Positions 1 through 5,920 of a DNA stretch of 6,595 nt are shown here, piece after piece (positions within the stretch are counted from its first letter, which is position 1; each line of letters opens with the position of its first letter). Below the pieces are notes generated by a model. It saw nothing but the letters and a program-made list of their open reading frames with translations, did not search any database and was not told where the DNA came from. This stretch comes from Chamaesiphon sp. (GTDB taxonomy: Bacteria > Cyanobacteriota > Cyanobacteriia > Cyanobacteriales > Chamaesiphonaceae). A program made the position numbers and the translations under genes. The stretch spans positions 1 through 6,595 of the forward strand of contig JAJAYU010000035.1 of assembly GCA_026786125.1 (NCBI GenBank), given 5' to 3'.

Positions 1-63
1 ATATACCATCAATCGATCGCCCTAATATCTGTAAGCCACCCTGAAACTAATGCCTGCATTTTT

Positions 64-82
64 CCTAAAGCCTAAAGCCTAA
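64..82. repeat. Heptanucleotide tandem repeat (CCTAAAG, about 2.7 copies)
   Basis: Two perfect copies of CCTAAAG (64-70, 71-77) and a partial third (CCTAA, 78-82) lie just upstream of the malQ start. Short tandem heptamers in intergenic DNA are known from cyanobacteria as STRR sequences. The array is too short to assign to a named STRR family, and chance expansion is possible. It lies in the malQ leader, so it could be transcribed, but no regulatory role can be read from it. Confidence 0.5.
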
Positions 83-99
83 TACCGAACACCTATCAT

Positions 100-1596
100 A
101 TGACTCGCTCCAGTGGAATTCTCCTCCATCCCACCTCATTGCCTAGTCCATTTGGGATTGGTGACTTAGGTGAAGATGCGTATAAATTTATTGACTTTTT
201 GCACGATGCCAACCAGAAATATTGGCAAATCCTACCGTTAGGGCCGACAGGTTATGGAAATTCGCCCTATATGTGTTATTCGGCGATCGCCGGCAACCCA
301 TTGTTAATCAGTCCGGTTAAACTCTTAAATGATGGATTACTTGCTGGTACAGATTTAGAAAATCTCCCCAATTTTCCGACTCATCGTGTTGATTTTGCGC
401 TGACGGTCGAAGTCAAAACTAAATTATTTCATATTGCCTTCGATCGATTTCAATCATTCGCCGATGCTGACCAAAAGCACAACTTCGATAACTTCTGCCA
501 CAGTCAGATCTATTGGTTGGATGATTATGCCTTATTTATGGCGTTACGCGAAGCACATGATGGCCAGGGCTGGTATCAATGGGAGCCAGATGTAGTCAAA
601 CGCGAACCGATCGCGTTAATTCACTGGCAAAATCAACTCACGCACCAAATTAGTTATCATAAATTTATTCAATTTAAGTTCTTTGAACAGTGGTCGGCAT
701 TAAGAGATTACGCACGCGATCGCCAAGTTGAAATCATCGGTGATATTCCGATTTATGTCGCTCACGATAGTGCCGATGTCTGGGCAAATCAAGAATTCTT
801 TGAACTCGATCCCGACACCGGAGCCGCCGCCCTGATGGCTGGCGTACCGCCCGACTACTTTAGTGAAACTGGACAATTGTGGGGGAATCCAGTTTATCAC
901 TGGGAAAATCTAGCACATACCCAATTTAATTGGTGGATTCAAAGGTTTGAATCACTCCTCAAATTGGGGGATGTAATTCGGGTCGATCACTTTCGCGGTT
1001 TCCAAGCATTTTGGGCAGTCGAACAGGGTGAGACTACAGCCATGAATGGACGGTGGATTAAGGCTCCAGGTGCAGATTTATTTACCACGATCCAAAATAA
1101 ATGGGGACATTTGCCGATTTTGGCTGAAGATTTGGGCGTAATTACCCCCGACGTGGAAGCCCTGCGCGATCAGTTTGGTTTTCCAGGTATGAAAATCATC
1201 CAATTTGCCTTCGGTTCGGATAATGGTAATCCTTTTTTACCATTCAATCACGCACCCAATTTTGTGGTGTATACAGGTACCCACGACAATGATACCAGTG
1301 TTGGTTGGTTTGAGAAATTAGAAGGTGTCGAACGCGATCGCTTCTTGTTATATTCTGGTGGTATTTGTTCGGCGGGAGTACATTGGGATCTGATCCGATT
1401 GGCGATGACTTCAGTAGCGAGTACGGCAATCTTTCCCCTCCAAGATGTGCTGGGTTTAGGCGGTGCGGCGCGGATGAATTTTCCGGGTTTAGCCGAAGGT
1501 AATTGGGAATGGCGGTACGATCCGACAGTCCTCAATGAACCATTAGCATTACGATTGAAAAATCTCACAATAATCTGCGGTCGTGGTAGTAATTGA
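100..1596 (+). CDS. malQ: 4-alpha-glucanotransferase (amylomaltase, DPE1-type, GH77)
   Basis: This is a disproportionating enzyme that moves alpha-1,4-glucan segments between maltodextrins and glucose. In cyanobacteria it acts in the cytoplasm in glycogen breakdown and recycling of short chains. The 498-residue length is normal for the bacterial/plastid GH77 form. The N-terminus carries the family signature (SSGILLHPTSLPSPFGIGDL, from residue 4) and then QILPLGPTGYGNSPY (43-57). The catalytic triad is visible: Asp296 in RVDHFRG (nucleophile), Glu343 in LAEDLG (acid/base) and Asp396 in THDND (transition-state stabiliser), by alignment from memory with Thermus amylomaltase Asp293/Glu340/Asp395. 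The C-terminal block with LGLGGAARMNFPG and GNWEWRY (451-472) is intact. The ATG at 100 fits because homologues begin a few residues before the SSGILLHPTSLP block; there is no clear Shine-Dalgarno. Three perfect HIP1 octamers lie inside the gene. No glycogen gene is adjacent in the window. Confidence 0.97.
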   Translation: MTRSSGILLHPTSLPSPFGIGDLGEDAYKFIDFLHDANQKYWQILPLGPTGYGNSPYMCYSAIAGNPLLISPVKLLNDGLLAGTDLENLPNFPTHRVDFALTVEVKTKLFHIAFDRFQSFADADQKHNFDNFCHSQIYWLDDYALFMALREAHDGQGWYQWEPDVVKREPIALIHWQNQLTHQISYHKFIQFKFFEQWSALRDYARDRQVEIIGDIPIYVAHDSADVWANQEFFELDPDTGAAALMAGVPPDYFSETGQLWGNPVYHWENLAHTQFNWWIQRFESLLKLGDVIRVDHFRGFQAFWAVEQGETTAMNGRWIKAPGADLFTTIQNKWGHLPILAEDLGVITPDVEALRDQFGFPGMKIIQFAFGSDNGNPFLPFNHAPNFVVYTGTHDNDTSVGWFEKLEGVERDRFLLYSGGICSAGVHWDLIRLAMTSVASTAIFPLQDVLGLGGAARMNFPGLAEGNWEWRYDPTVLNEPLALRLKNLTIICGRGSN

Positions 1597-1630
1597 ATCC
1601 CGATCTGAGGATTTAAAGTTCGTTAAGTTA

Positions 1631-1714
1631 GTAGGTTTGGTTAAGCGATAGCGCAACCCAACTCACACACCATCACCCTTGAAATGTTGGGTTTCGAGGC
1701 TCAACCCAACCTAC
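1631..1714. repeat. Palindromic intergenic repeat, two tandem hairpins (MITE-like)
   Basis: The outer ends are inverted: GTAGGTTTGGTT at 1631-1642 against AACCCAACCTAC at 1703-1714, with one mismatch. Each half also folds on itself. The left hairpin is GTTTGGTT (1635-1642) with AACCCAAC (1655-1662), one mismatch. The right hairpin is GTTGGGTT (1686-1693) with AACCCAAC (1703-1710), eight perfect pairs around a 9-nt loop. GTAGGTTGGGTT-type inverted repeats are, from memory, common dispersed elements in cyanobacterial intergenic DNA, and a non-autonomous MITE is a reasonable guess. It lies 35 bp after the malQ stop and could act as a 3' end or RNA-stabilising structure, but it lacks a downstream T-run and is not a classical terminator. 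Confidence 0.7.
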
Positions 1715-1754
1715 GATCTAGACTTGGTGCATCGATGCCATAATTCGGTTTGGT

Positions 1755-1860
1755 TTGAACATTTTTAGCATTCATCAGCCGTGCCTGCGATCGAAAAAAA
1801 TCGAAAAAATCGTAGTACATTTGATTTAATCGTTCGAGTGCTGATGTCACAAATGTTCAA
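1755..1860. repeat. Long-range interrupted inverted repeat
   Basis: TTGAACATTT (1755-1764) is the exact reverse complement of AAATGTTCAA (1851-1860), and CATCAGC (1773-1779) of GCTGATG (1840-1846). The two blocks are separated by 8 nt on the left and 4 nt on the right, giving 17 pairs with an asymmetric internal loop. The enclosed 60 nt contain ATCGAAAAAA-type direct repeats (around 1790-1811). It may be an old mobile-element remnant or a structured RNA. The right arm overlaps the 3' end of the possible minus-strand small gene, including its stop codon. Confidence 0.45.
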
Positions 1861-2047
1861 TCGCCTCCTCGTTCTCTAAGTCTAAATTAGCAGACAGAAT
1901 TTCGATCCGATTACTCCAATGGTTTGCGGTATGACTCTGTAGTGGAATAATCGATCCTAGCTTTAGATGGGGTGAAATGAGAACAGGCTCACCACTTTGT
2001 ATATACTGAGTCATGAGTCTGAAAATAAAACCTTTAACAATCCCCAT
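1847..2047 (-). CDS. Possible small hypothetical protein (66 aa), divergent from accC
   Basis: I do not recognise this product. The open frame of 66 codons reads as an ordinary soluble protein: a hydrophobic segment [20 protein letters not shown] (residues 18-37) is followed by a hydrophilic, acidic tail ending [11 protein letters not shown]. No signal peptide, cysteine or catalytic motif is visible. It lies in the otherwise empty malQ-accC spacer, so it is not the shadow of another gene. Against it: no convincing ribosome binding site precedes the ATG (CAT at 2045-2047), that start leaves only 26 bp to the divergent accC start, and the 3' end coincides with an inverted-repeat arm. A second in-frame ATG (CAT at 2012-2014) would give 55 residues and leave more room for two divergent promoters. 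Treat it as a candidate only; protein-level conservation would decide it. Confidence 0.35.
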   Translation of the reverse strand: MGIVKGFIFRLMTQYIQSGEPVLISPHLKLGSIIPLQSHTANHWSNRIEILSANLDLENEEAIEHL

Positions 2048-2057
2048 CTCTGAAGTT

Positions 2058-2061
2058 AGGA
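2058..2061 (+). promoter_or_regulatory. Putative accC ribosome binding site
   Basis: AGGA within TTAGGAATT lies 12 nt before the accC ATG. The spacing is slightly long but within the workable range, and it supports the chosen start together with the conserved N-terminus ([11 protein letters not shown]). Confidence 0.4.
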
Positions 2062-2073
2062 ATTTGTATCAAA

Positions 2074-3423
2074 ATGTCTTTCTCTAAAATCTTAATTGCC
2101 AATCGGGGCGAAATCGCGCTCAGAATTATTCGGACCTGTGGCGAGATGGGGATTGGCACAGTTGCGGTGCATTCAACGATCGATCGCAAGGCACTTCACG
2201 TCCAACTCGCCGATGAAGCAGTCTGTATCGGCGAACCGATTGGCAGCAAGAGCTATCTGAATATCCCAAATATTATATCTGCCGCCCTGACTCGCAATGC
2301 GATAGCCATTCACCCCGGCTATGGATTTCTGGCTGAGAATGCCCGTTTTGCCGAGATTTGTGCGGATCATCATCTGACATTTATCGGCCCTTCCCCCGCC
2401 GCAATGCGGGCAATGGGCGACAAATCCACCGCCAAGGAAACGATGAAACGGGTTGGTGTCCCAACGGTACCCGGTAGCGATGGACTCCTCGCCGATGCCG
2501 AAGAAGCCCTCAAAGTCGCTGGCGAAATCGGTTATCCCGTGATGCTCAAAGCTACCGCTGGCGGTGGTGGGCGCGGGATGCGTCTCGTCCGCGAAGAGGC
2601 GGACTTAGTGCGGCTCTATCATGCCGCTCAGGGTGAAGCAGAAGCCGCCTTTGGCAATGGGGGCGTGTATGTCGAGAAATTTATCGAATCTCCGCGTCAT
2701 ATCGAGTTTCAGATCCTCGCCGATAACTATGGCAATGTCGTCTATCTCGGCGAACGCGATTGCTCGATCCAACGCCGCCATCAGAAACTATTAGAAGAAG
2801 CTCCCAGCCCAGCATTAACCCCCGAACTCCGGCAGAAGATGGGTGCTGCCGCGATCGCTGCTGCCAAATCGATCGATTATGCTGGAGTCGGTACGGTCGA
2901 ATTTCTGCTCGATAAACATGGTGATTTCTACTTTATGGAGATGAATACCCGCATCCAAGTCGAGCACCCCGTCACCGAAATGATTACCGGACTAGATCTG
3001 ATCGCCGAGCAAATTCGCGTCGCCCAAGGTGAAAAACTCTCCTTCACTCAAGAGCAAGTAGTCTTAAAAGGACACTCGATCGAGTGGCGCGTCAATGCCG
3101 AAGATCCCGACCACAATTTCCGACCATCCCCCGGTAAAATCACTGGTTATCTGGCTCCAGGAGGACCAGGAGTGCGGATTGATTCTCATGTGTATACCGA
3201 TTACGAGATTCCCCCCTTTTACGACTCCCTGATTGGCAAATTAATCGTCTGGGGAGTCGATCGAGATATGGCGATTCGGCGGATGCGTCGAGCATTGCGG
3301 GAGTATGCAATTACAGGTGTTCCCACAACGATCGATTTTCATCAACGCATTCTTGAACATCCTGATTTTATTCGAGGTGAAGTTTATACCAATTTTGTCG
3401 AATTAATGATGGCGAAAGATTAG
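2074..3423 (+). CDS. accC: Acetyl-CoA carboxylase, biotin carboxylase subunit
   Basis: This protein carboxylates the biotin on the carrier AccB using ATP and bicarbonate, the first half-reaction of acetyl-CoA carboxylase, committing carbon to fatty acid synthesis in the cytoplasm. At 449 residues it matches the stand-alone bacterial subunit, with no fused biotinyl or carboxyltransferase domain. In order: N-terminal domain with [16 protein letters not shown] (5-20) and [10 protein letters not shown] (80-89); ATP-grasp with Lys117, Lys159 and the glycine-rich AGGGGRGMR (162-170); His209; [12 protein letters not shown] (227-238); metal ligands Glu276 and Glu289 in [11 protein letters not shown] (289-299); and Arg339 in WRVNAED. 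These correspond, from memory, to the E. coli AccC active-site set. The gene stands alone: accB is not adjacent, as is usual when acc genes are dispersed in cyanobacteria. One HIP1 octamer lies at 2851-2858. Confidence 0.98.
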   Translation: MSFSKILIANRGEIALRIIRTCGEMGIGTVAVHSTIDRKALHVQLADEAVCIGEPIGSKSYLNIPNIISAALTRNAIAIHPGYGFLAENARFAEICADHHLTFIGPSPAAMRAMGDKSTAKETMKRVGVPTVPGSDGLLADAEEALKVAGEIGYPVMLKATAGGGGRGMRLVREEADLVRLYHAAQGEAEAAFGNGGVYVEKFIESPRHIEFQILADNYGNVVYLGERDCSIQRRHQKLLEEAPSPALTPELRQKMGAAAIAAAKSIDYAGVGTVEFLLDKHGDFYFMEMNTRIQVEHPVTEMITGLDLIAEQIRVAQGEKLSFTQEQVVLKGHSIEWRVNAEDPDHNFRPSPGKITGYLAPGGPGVRIDSHVYTDYEIPPFYDSLIGKLIVWGVDRDMAIRRMRRALREYAITGVPTTIDFHQRILEHPDFIRGEVYTNFVELMMAKD

Positions 3424-3444
3424 TTGATAATTGATAATTGATAG
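3424..3444. repeat. Heptanucleotide tandem repeat (TTGATAA), three copies
   Basis: TTGATAA (3424-3430), TTGATAA (3431-3437) and TTGATAG (3438-3444) follow the accC stop codon directly, and a degenerate TTAATTA comes next. This is an STRR-like cyanobacterial intergenic repeat. It begins at the first base after the stop, so it is transcribed with accC unless termination is immediate. Confidence 0.6.
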
Positions 3445-3503
3445 TTAATTACACTCTTTTCCTTCTAAAAATATCCGCTAGTAATCTGTGATATTAACTA
3501 TCT

Positions 3504-3610
3504 TATTCACCATTCACACTTCGGCTACGCTCAGTGCGAGCCATCCACCACCTGTACTGTTCGCGTAGCGTCTGCCTTCGCAGAGCGTAGTCGAAGTATC
3601 CACCATTCAC
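3504..3610. repeat. Palindromic intergenic element flanked by direct repeats
   Basis: ACTTCGGCTACGCTC (3518-3532) pairs with GAGCGTAGTCGAAGT (3583-3597) over 15 positions, one a G-T wobble. A small inner hairpin is formed by TCTGC (3571-3575) and GCAGA (3580-3584). A second copy of GCGTAG (3563-3568) could compete for the left arm. The palindrome is bracketed by near-identical 14-mers, TATTCACCATTCAC (3504-3517) and TATCCACCATTCAC (3597-3610), which are either target duplications or copies of a CCATTCA-type heptamer repeat. From memory, CTTCG-CTACGCTC palindromes are widely dispersed in cyanobacterial genomes. The element sits between the convergent 3' ends of accC and the lysozyme-like gene, where a stable hairpin could help end transcripts from both sides. 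Confidence 0.65.
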
Positions 3611-3613
3611 TAT

Positions 3614-4300
3614 TTATCTAGAGCTTGCTAATTCTTCCTCTAATAACTGCTGATAAATTCCGGCTAATTGGGAGGTCATGCTATTGGTCTCGATTCCATA
3701 GCCTAGGCTAGTCCATGTTTTGGACAGTCGCTTTCTGACTTTTTCCAATTTGCCAGCTTTTAATAACTCTGGAATATTCATATTCCAAGCTTCGGGGTCA
3801 CTGAGCCAAGCATGAGCAACTTGATCTTGATACTGAGCTTCAAAACTATAATCACACTGAAAAACAAACAACACACAATCGCGCTGGGGGTGATATCTTT
3901 TGGCAAGTCTAACCCAAGTAATATCAATCATTTGATATCGACCCGCAGCGGTAGAGCAGTTATTAATATTGGGACCATTGACAATCCGAATGCACTGATT
4001 AGGATGACGACGGGGATTATCAAAATGCTTGCCACCATACAATAGCGTGTAAGGTCGAGGACCATTTGACTCACTTTTGGAAATCATCCGCATCAATGCT
4101 CGAATGTAGGGATCGCCATCAGTCATCACCAATGGCAACCCGATCGAATTTTCATCAGGGATGTGCGGTTTCTCACCAATTGAATATTCGGAGATCTGTG
4201 GGGGTGATAGTCGTTCGCATCGAGCGATTAAACCGATCGATAAAATACAACAGAGCGCGATGTAAGTCGTTCTCAAACGTTTATGTTTACGTTTGTCCAT
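3614..4300 (-). CDS. Membrane-anchored GH24-like muramidase (lambda lysozyme family)
   Basis: This is probably a peptidoglycan-cleaving glycosidase of the phage lambda endolysin (R protein) type. The 228-residue product starts with a basic stretch (MDKRKHKRLR) and one hydrophobic segment (about 13-26), then a linker to about residue 60. This looks like a signal anchor or uncleaved signal peptide; Arg27 before Cys28 argues against a lipobox. The catalytic domain covers about 62-224: IRALMRMISKSESNG (66-80) with Glu77 as the likely catalytic acid, YGGKHFD (88-94), CSTAAGRYQM (115-124, compare lambda STGAGRYQ), and TWTSLGYG (195-202, compare lambda IWASLPGAGYG). Cys103, Cys115, Cys142 and Cys149 could form disulfides, fitting an extracytoplasmic location. 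It lies 47 bp after the SDR gene on the same strand, perhaps co-transcribed. No holin, spanin or other phage gene is near, so a cellular wall-remodelling role is more likely than prophage lysis. No clear ribosome binding site precedes the ATG. Substrate specificity is inferred. Confidence 0.8.
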   Translation of the reverse strand: MDKRKHKRLRTTYIALCCILSIGLIARCERLSPPQISEYSIGEKPHIPDENSIGLPLVMTDGDPYIRALMRMISKSESNGPRPYTLLYGGKHFDNPRRHPNQCIRIVNGPNINNCSTAAGRYQMIDITWVRLAKRYHPQRDCVLFVFQCDYSFEAQYQDQVAHAWLSDPEAWNMNIPELLKAGKLEKVRKRLSKTWTSLGYGIETNSMTSQLAGIYQQLLEEELASSR

Positions 4301-4347
4301 GCAGGATTGGGGCTAAAGTGGAGATCGTAACTAATGGCTATCCATAG

Positions 4348-5004
4348 CTACACGCTGGCGAATAGGTCTGCCCAGCTTTTAGCGACTGCTGTAGGTTGAC
4401 TGATGACTTCGAGTACTTTATTTCGCGATCGAATATCAGTGAGTGACTCAACGCACACCTGAGCGACCTTTTGTCTAGGTATACTACCATCAAAGAGGGT
4501 ATCCGCGCCGGACATGACCACAGGGTTGGAATTATCTTCGTTCTTGAGTCCGCCAGGACGCACGATCGTATAGTTAAGACCACTAGCTTTGAGGTACTGT
4601 TCAGCTTGTTGCTTCCACCACAAAATCAACCAAAATAAATTAAGGGGATGGAAAAATTTGGATACACACAACGAGGAAACAAAGACAAACTGTTCGATGT
4701 CCTTGGATCTTGCCGCATCTACCAAATTTTTGGTGCCCTGATAATCTACCTGATAGGGGCCAGTCGGGTCTAAACTAGGTTTGGCTCCTGTAGCGCAGAG
4801 AATTACCGTGCTGTCACCGATCGCTGTCACAATACTGCCAAGATCGAGGACATCACCTACAATTAATTCTACTTCTGCTGGTAAAATGGCTTGTGCCTTG
4901 GCGATATCTCGCACCATCGCCCGCACTGGAATCTGCCGATCGACCAATTCTTGGACGATCCGTCGTCCGGTTTCTCCTGTCGCGCCTGCTACAAATGCTT
5001 TCAT
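4348..5004 (-). CDS. NAD(P)-binding atypical SDR (SDR_a5-like, Tic62/At2g34460 relative)
   Basis: This is a single-domain Rossmann protein of the atypical short-chain dehydrogenase class, 218 residues and full length. The dinucleotide site is VAGATGETGRR (5-15; Gly7, Gly10, Gly13), and Arg32 after beta-2 suggests preference for NADP(H). Further family blocks are VGDVLD (49-54), CATGAKP (70-76), FVFVSS (106-111) and YTIVRPGGLKN (145-155), followed by a C-terminal block with DTLFDGSIPR (168-177) and DLFASV at the end. The GGLKN, DTLFDGSI and DLFASV features match, from memory, plant plastid proteins such as At2g34460 and the SDR part of Tic62. The YxxxK active site is incomplete: Lys131 in WWKQQAEQ is present, but the position four before it is Ile127, not Tyr. 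It may therefore be a redox sensor or assembly factor, not a classical dehydrogenase. The substrate is unknown. It is divergent from the DUF1997 gene and followed after 47 bp by the lysozyme-like gene. Confidence 0.88.
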   Translation of the reverse strand: MKAFVAGATGETGRRIVQELVDRQIPVRAMVRDIAKAQAILPAEVELIVGDVLDLGSIVTAIGDSTVILCATGAKPSLDPTGPYQVDYQGTKNLVDAARSKDIEQFVFVSSLCVSKFFHPLNLFWLILWWKQQAEQYLKASGLNYTIVRPGGLKNEDNSNPVVMSGADTLFDGSIPRQKVAQVCVESLTDIRSRNKVLEVISQPTAVAKSWADLFASV

Positions 5005-5140
5005 TCAGTTTTGGTTACAATAGACGGTAAATCTAATTCTCTCACTACTTTAGATTGAATAGTTTAAAATTTCCGGTTTTCATCAGCTATCGCTTGTAAA
5101 TATATCTAAGCAATCAGCACAATTAACGGGATAAAAGGGG
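5005..5140. promoter_or_regulatory. Divergent intergenic promoter region (SDR / DUF1997)
   Basis: These 136 bp separate two genes transcribed away from each other, so promoters for both should lie here. The stretch is AT-rich. TAAATATATCTA at 5097-5108 contains plausible -10-like hexamers for the rightward gene, but no good TTGACA-type -35 box is present. On the minus strand TATTGT, about 15 nt before the SDR ATG, is a weak -10 candidate. No obvious operator palindrome is seen. The function follows from the gene arrangement, not from a recognised motif. Confidence 0.4.
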
Positions 5141-5788
5141 ATGCCAGTAGAAACACTTGAAAAAAATAGCATAAAAACAATTCCAGTTTTGATGAATTCT
5201 GAACTATCACAGCGGGATCTGGGGTCAATCGACACAGATCGCCCCCAACCATTCTGTTTTAGCTATCGCTTCACCGACACGATGTCAATGGGCGCAGATG
5301 TCAAAACTGTGGGTAAATATCTAGATGCTCATCAGGGCTGGTTTACTCGTTGTGCTCATCCAATGACCGTCAAACCGATCGGCTCGAATGGCTATGATCT
5401 GACGATCGGTAAGTTTGATTCATTCAATTATACAGTTGAGCCAAAAATCGGCTTGGAATTGTTGCCCCAGGAAAGTGCTGTATATCGGATTAGAACTGTT
5501 GAAATCCCCGACTACACTCCACTGGGGTATGAAGTAAGTTTCAATGCTGAGATGAAACTCGTAGAGACTATGGACGGGGACAATTTGGGTACCAAAGTAG
5601 ACTGGGATCTCGATCTACATGTCTATATTCAGTTTCCCAAGTTTATCTACAAGCTCCCGACTGGGGTGATTCAGGGTACGGGCAATAAAGTTTTGAAACA
5701 AATTGTCAATCGGGTATCACGCCAATTGACTCACAAGGTTCAGGAAGATTTTCACGGGACTTTGGGCTTAAAAATCCCGAAGCGGTAG
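5141..5788 (+). CDS. DUF1997 family protein (cyanobacteria/plastid, function unknown)
   Basis: The 215-residue protein belongs to DUF1997, a functionally uncharacterised family of cyanobacteria and plant plastids. The conserved part starts near residue 38 (FCFSYRFTDTMSMGADVKTV) and continues through HQGWFTRCAHPMTV (64-77), YDLTIGKF (85-92), VEPKIGLELLPQ (99-110), YRIRTVEIPDYTPLGYEV (115-132), VDWDLDLHVYIQFPKF (153-168) and QIVNRVSRQLTHKVQEDFH (187-205). There is no signal peptide or membrane segment. The alternating beta pattern with a long C-terminal helix resembles lipid-binding START/SRPBCC folds, which is my inference. The first 36 residues are variable. The G-run AAGGGG abuts the ATG with no spacer, so it is a poor Shine-Dalgarno for this start; Met18 (codon at 5192) is an alternative with no better site. 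The gene is divergent from the SDR gene and closed by a strong terminator. Confidence 0.9.
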   Translation: MPVETLEKNSIKTIPVLMNSELSQRDLGSIDTDRPQPFCFSYRFTDTMSMGADVKTVGKYLDAHQGWFTRCAHPMTVKPIGSNGYDLTIGKFDSFNYTVEPKIGLELLPQESAVYRIRTVEIPDYTPLGYEVSFNAEMKLVETMDGDNLGTKVDWDLDLHVYIQFPKFIYKLPTGVIQGTGNKVLKQIVNRVSRQLTHKVQEDFHGTLGLKIPKR

Positions 5789-5805
5789 GATTGATGTTTG
5801 GATTA

Positions 5806-5849
5806 AAAAAGAGGTTGGGGTAATCTATGAATTATTCCTACCTCTTTTT
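5806..5849 (+). terminator. Rho-independent terminator after the DUF1997 gene
   Basis: The left arm 5806-5824 (AAAAAGAGGTTGGGGTAAT) pairs with the right arm 5831-5849 (ATTATTCCTACCTCTTTTT) around the 6-nt loop CTATGA. Sixteen pairs are Watson-Crick, two are G-T and one position is mismatched. The core GAGGT/ACCTC is followed by TTTTT, the terminator signature. The A-run on the left arm makes it usable on both strands. It begins 17 nt after the stop codon and isolates the DUF1997 gene from the toxin-like gene. Confidence 0.85.
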
Positions 5850-5920
5850 CGATATGCGCTTGTTAAGTAGGCAATTAAAACAAGAACAGAAGATTCCATT
5901 GATAGGATCCCTTACTACTG
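5850..5920 (+). promoter_or_regulatory. Presumed promoter/leader of the toxin-immunity pair
   Basis: The strong terminator ends at 5849 and the toxin-like gene begins at 5921, so a promoter for the pair should lie in these 71 bp. TTGTTA (5860-5865) is a weak -35 candidate, and no matching -10 box stands out. TAGGA (5903-5907) is a weak, distant Shine-Dalgarno. Its TAG is also an in-frame stop, which shows that the downstream protein is not the end of a longer upstream reading frame. Confidence 0.3.

Noticed and set aside
28..28. An upstream gene ending in the first 99 bases
   Set aside because: Short frames there contain stops and no recognisable protein end; treated as leader DNA.
700..900. 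Minus-strand open frame inside malQ
   Set aside because: Fully antisense to a strongly conserved catalytic gene with intact motifs; no ribosome binding site or family resemblance.
1244..1568. Two overlapping minus-strand frames inside the 3' part of malQ
   Set aside because: Antisense shadows of the GH77 C-terminal region with no recognisable domain.
2002..2007. TATACT as the -10 box of accC
   Set aside because: The hexamer is good, but no -35-like sequence lies at 16-18 bp and it falls inside the possible small gene; not enough to call a promoter.
1597..2073. CRISPR array, tRNA or riboswitch in the malQ-accC spacer
   Set aside because: Repeats are inverted and unevenly spaced, with no regular repeat-spacer pattern; no cloverleaf or known riboswitch core was seen.
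2173..2373. Minus-strand frame within accC
   Set aside because: Antisense shadow of the conserved N-terminal domain of biotin carboxylase.
3812..4347. Two plus-strand frames opposite the lysozyme-like gene
   Set aside because: They lie opposite a frame with clear lambda-lysozyme motifs; their own translations have no family features.
4338..4583. Second minus-strand frame overlapping the SDR 3' end
   Set aside because: Alternative frame of the SDR coding sequence, whose own frame carries all conserved blocks to DLFASV.
3614..5004. Prophage lysis cassette
   Set aside because: The lysozyme-like gene has no holin, spanin, terminase or structural phage neighbours and carries its own membrane anchor.
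4781..5023. Plus-strand frame opposite the SDR N-terminus
   Set aside because: Low-complexity Ala/Thr/Arg/Ser-rich translation typical of an antisense shadow.
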